Positions 61,441-64,000 of a DNA stretch of 64,000 nucleotides are shown piece after piece. The position numbers and the translations under genes were made by a program. Each line of letters begins with the position of its first letter. The first letter of the stretch is position 1. The stretch spans positions 9,058,523-9,122,522 of the forward strand of contig NW_020653200.1 of assembly GCF_003589595.1 (NCBI RefSeq), written 5' to 3'. A model generated the notes under the pieces. It had not been told where the DNA came from. It ran no database searches and saw only the letters and a list, made by a program, of their open reading frames with translations. The DNA is from Hyposmocoma kahamanoa. Lineage: Eukaryota > Arthropoda > Insecta > Lepidoptera > Cosmopterigidae.

Positions 61441-62079
61441 TTTGTACTCTTCTTATATAATTTATGTGTGAAGTTGAATTTCCTCTTTGAATGACCAAAG
61501 GCACAAGGAAAGTTGTTGGAAATAATAATCGTCTACTAAAGACTCCATTAACCCCCCAGTATCGTTACGAATTTATAATAAAATATGTACAGTGTTCATA
61601 CATAGTACTGCGTCATAAAATATGTCTATAGACGTTAATACATATGTTAGAAATATACGTACCAGTAAAATACAATCAATTTTCGTGTAGTACATATTAA
61701 ACCCGCCATACGTCTCTATGCCGAACATCGCATCGTGGTGGGTGTTTATAAAGTGGTTCTCGTCTATGATCCTTTAGCAGGTACATTATTATAACTAGTT
61801 GATTTAAATAAGCACGCGTCTCACGTTTGCAACATGATTATAAAATATATAATATTTATATGACTGTACTTATATAGGATTTCACCTTTTTCTGGTCTGT
61901 AGAAATAGTATTAGTACGATTTGAGTGTGTTTTAATTTAAGTTGGTTCGAGTCGCTTGACGTATTAGAAATGTATTTGCGTGTTTTGCGAAATTTCAAGG
62001 AAATTATGACATAAATGACTACCTACCGAATTTCGAATACAAAGTGGGGCGTGTTCCGTTTGTTAATTGGCGTAGTGGA

Positions 62080-62160
62080 TGTTATGGACAGGCGTGTAGC
62101 TTACCATCAGACGCACGACTTGTTCGTCCCGTCACATGATATTATGTAAAAAAAGTAACA
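62080..62160 (+). mobile_element. Family A element, 3' end only
   Basis: GTTATGGACAGGCGTGTAGC, TTACCATCAGACGCACG and ACTTGTTCGTCCCGTCACATG, then an A-rich end. It is 5'-truncated by about three quarters. Confidence 0.75.
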
Positions 62161-63257
62161 AAAAGGTGGCAACCGTATTATTTATTTTAACCCGTTGATG
62201 GACAGTACTAAATAGTACCGTACTCAAAAATATCACCTACTTTTCTTCGTATCGTAGTACCTACATTGATTCAATGTAAATCATTGAATTTTATCAGTAC
62301 GTTGTTGATACATCTCTATGGAAAAGCAGTAGGCGGCAACTACACAGAAAGCACTTGGAAATCGCACTGTAGAGCCCGTAGTGGGTTTTTGAGATCTATA
62401 TAGCGAAACGGGGCACTGCCTGTACTGTCATATTTGCTTTTACGGTAAACGCCGCTACTGCCCGTGTACGGATTAACTGGTGATCGTTTATATTTTGTTA
62501 TATTCAATGTCTGATTGATTACGCACATTTTTATGAGAAACCATAATTTTTTTTACTAATGTAGTATTCTATTTAACTACACTTGTTTGTTAACATGACA
62601 AATTCATGAGCTCAAATATTGCCGCACATTTTTGTTACACCTTGTGTAAGTAGGGTAAGGCTCTACAGTAATTGCCTGGCATATAGCACCATTTGCTGCC
62701 GCGAGAGCACCCGCAGGCGATTTCTTTGTGCGCTTGGCTTTGCCCATACATAACTTTGTAATTCCATACTGATGTACCTATAGCATAAACTGAGTAGTGG
62801 TTGAACATCTACAACAGAAAGATCTAAGTAGACCTTACAGACAGCTTTGGTAAATTGGTAGCTTACAAGCTACCAATTTACGTATTTTTCCGATAGTTCT
62901 TTGTGTAGGGAAATTTAGTTAAATCAAAAACAGACCTTGTCGTTTAATTAATTACGAGTGTATATTTAACTCACCGAACTGAACGAATAATCAAAAACTT
63001 TTCGAAACGACTTAGGGTGCGTTTATTCGACACGAATTTCATTGCGCTTACGCCGCGCAGAGACCGCGTAGCCGCCGCGCAGCGACCGCGTGCGTCTAAC
63101 TGTCACGGCAAAATACGCTCTATTCATTTAGCATTTACGTTTTAACTTAAATGAGTGAACCGCGCGCGCGGGCGATTCTGGTTTGTCCTTGGTCTATTAA
63201 TTTTAATGTCATTTTGGACAGCTGTGTCTCTACCAGTCCCTACCCACGAGTTCACTA
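62161..63257. other. Gene-free DNA with a hairpin and a GC-rich patch
   Basis: A perfect 15-bp-arm hairpin GTAAATTGGTAGCTT-ac-AAGCTACCAATTTAC lies at 62850-62881. At 63045-63185 there are CGCCGCGCAG repeats and CCGCGCGCGCGGGCG, without a convincing open frame. Nothing else is supported. Confidence 0.5.
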
Positions 63258-63392
63258 TGACCGTTGTCGCTAGCGACCGCATAAATTACTTAACAATTTG
63301 GTAAGGCAAATTATACAGCGCCCCTAGCGGTCACAAGAAGAAACGACATTTTGTATACGAACATTTTACGCGGTCGCTAGCGATAACTGTCA
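63258..63392. mobile_element. Probable short MITE, 135 bp
   Basis: TGACCGTTGTCGCTAGCGAC plus CGCATAAA at the left is matched inverted at the right (TTTACGCGGTCGCTAGCGAT plus AACTGTCA) with four mismatches in 28. The centre holds CGCCCCTAGCGGTCAC. The target duplication was not established. Confidence 0.55.
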
Positions 63393-64000
63393 CCACATTC
63401 TCATGATAGAGGCACTGTACCTGTAATAAAAAGCTGAGGTAGCCACCAGCGCAGCCGACGGCGCATTATATGTAATGAGTGTTTGAACGCCCGCGCCCCT
63501 CAATATTTACATACAATAAAATGTTAAACTCATTTGCATTAATTCATTGTACTGGCAGACATTATTTTAACAGTGTAAAAACATCCTTTTTTGTACTTGC
63601 TGTCTAAAAGCATTGTTATAAGTATAGTTTCAATAACTTAGTTACATTATGTCACATATTTCAGTAGTAGTCAACAATGAAAACGAGAGAAATTGTCTTA
63701 TTTTCAGCTTTATATTTTTAAATAACAGCGTTGCATACCTATCTGCTTATAAATAAATACTAAATAAATGTACTATTATTCCGTAGGTCCGGAGTGGGAT
63801 CCCAGCATTGCGGGTCCGTAATTACCGCATGAATAAAGCTCGTTCGGTATCAGACGCCTAAAGGCGTACGCCGCGGGCGGCGCGGCGCCCTTTAGGATTT
63901 CTGACTTTCTGTGAGATCTTTCCCTTTTGGAATAGTCTAAATGAACTTGTGTTTTTTAGACATAGTTCTCTGGCTCAAATATTTTGTTTCTAATTTACCA
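63393..64000. other. Non-coding right edge with GC-rich island at 63780-63900
   Basis: No gene is supported. The island (GTAGGTCCGGAGTGGGATCC, GCGTACGCCGCGGGCGGCGC) resembles in composition those at 54.9 and 60.2 kb. Whether it is part of a repeat or an exon running off the window cannot be decided. Confidence 0.4.

Overview
The window is animal nuclear DNA, most probably from a moth or butterfly. It is AT-rich, genes have several short exons with GT-AG introns, gene density is low, and small mobile elements are abundant. Lepidoptera is an inference from the overall look and from the dispersed repeat families; no single marker proves it.

Only two protein genes can be read with confidence. 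(1) On the + strand at 19330-25082 lies a complete 11-exon kinase gene encoding about 501 residues. It is the Ste20-family kinase OSR1/SPAK, called Frayed in Drosophila, with a full kinase domain, WNK-target sites and the C-terminal docking domain. (2) On the + strand at 43520-46299 lies a three-exon gene for a 77-residue secreted cysteine-rich peptide, with a TATA box upstream and a poly(A) signal downstream. A third gene enters from the left edge on the - strand: one 63-codon exon at 518-706 of an unrecognised, probably secreted protein. Weaker gene-like pieces are an exon-like open frame at 18520-18793, a possible mini-exon at 15434-15482, and a possible transcription start with a 5' non-coding exon at 53088-53177.

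The rest is mainly mobile DNA. From 2 to 18 kb there are SINE fragments, palindromic MITEs, a decayed RTE-type LINE piece, a pair of inverted and circularly permuted composite repeats (13.08-15.36 kb), and a 1.46-kb terminal-inverted-repeat element that was split by a hAT-like element with perfect 8-bp target duplications (16354-17145). A duplicated segment and a 10-N assembly gap (17963-17972) follow. From 25 to 43 kb there are more MITEs, a broken mariner copy (34192-35326), a head-to-head cluster of four tRNA-derived SINEs (39.46-40.6 kb), and long gene-free AT-rich DNA. From 44 to 64 kb there are LINE remnants: an RTE 3' end inside the peptide gene, a jockey-like LINE with its catalytic core deleted (49.4-52.07 kb), and a 3' LINE end on the - strand (57.25-57.9 kb). 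Further SINEs, MITEs and a few GC-rich islands of unknown origin complete the region.

The genes do not form a functional cluster; each stands alone and is separated by repeats. I did not find a convincing new biological system. The most useful leads are the permuted inverted repeat pair, the nested hAT insertion, the open but ATG-less extension upstream of the kinase start, the peptide gene whose stop codon is split across an intron, and the two unrecognised coding-like segments.
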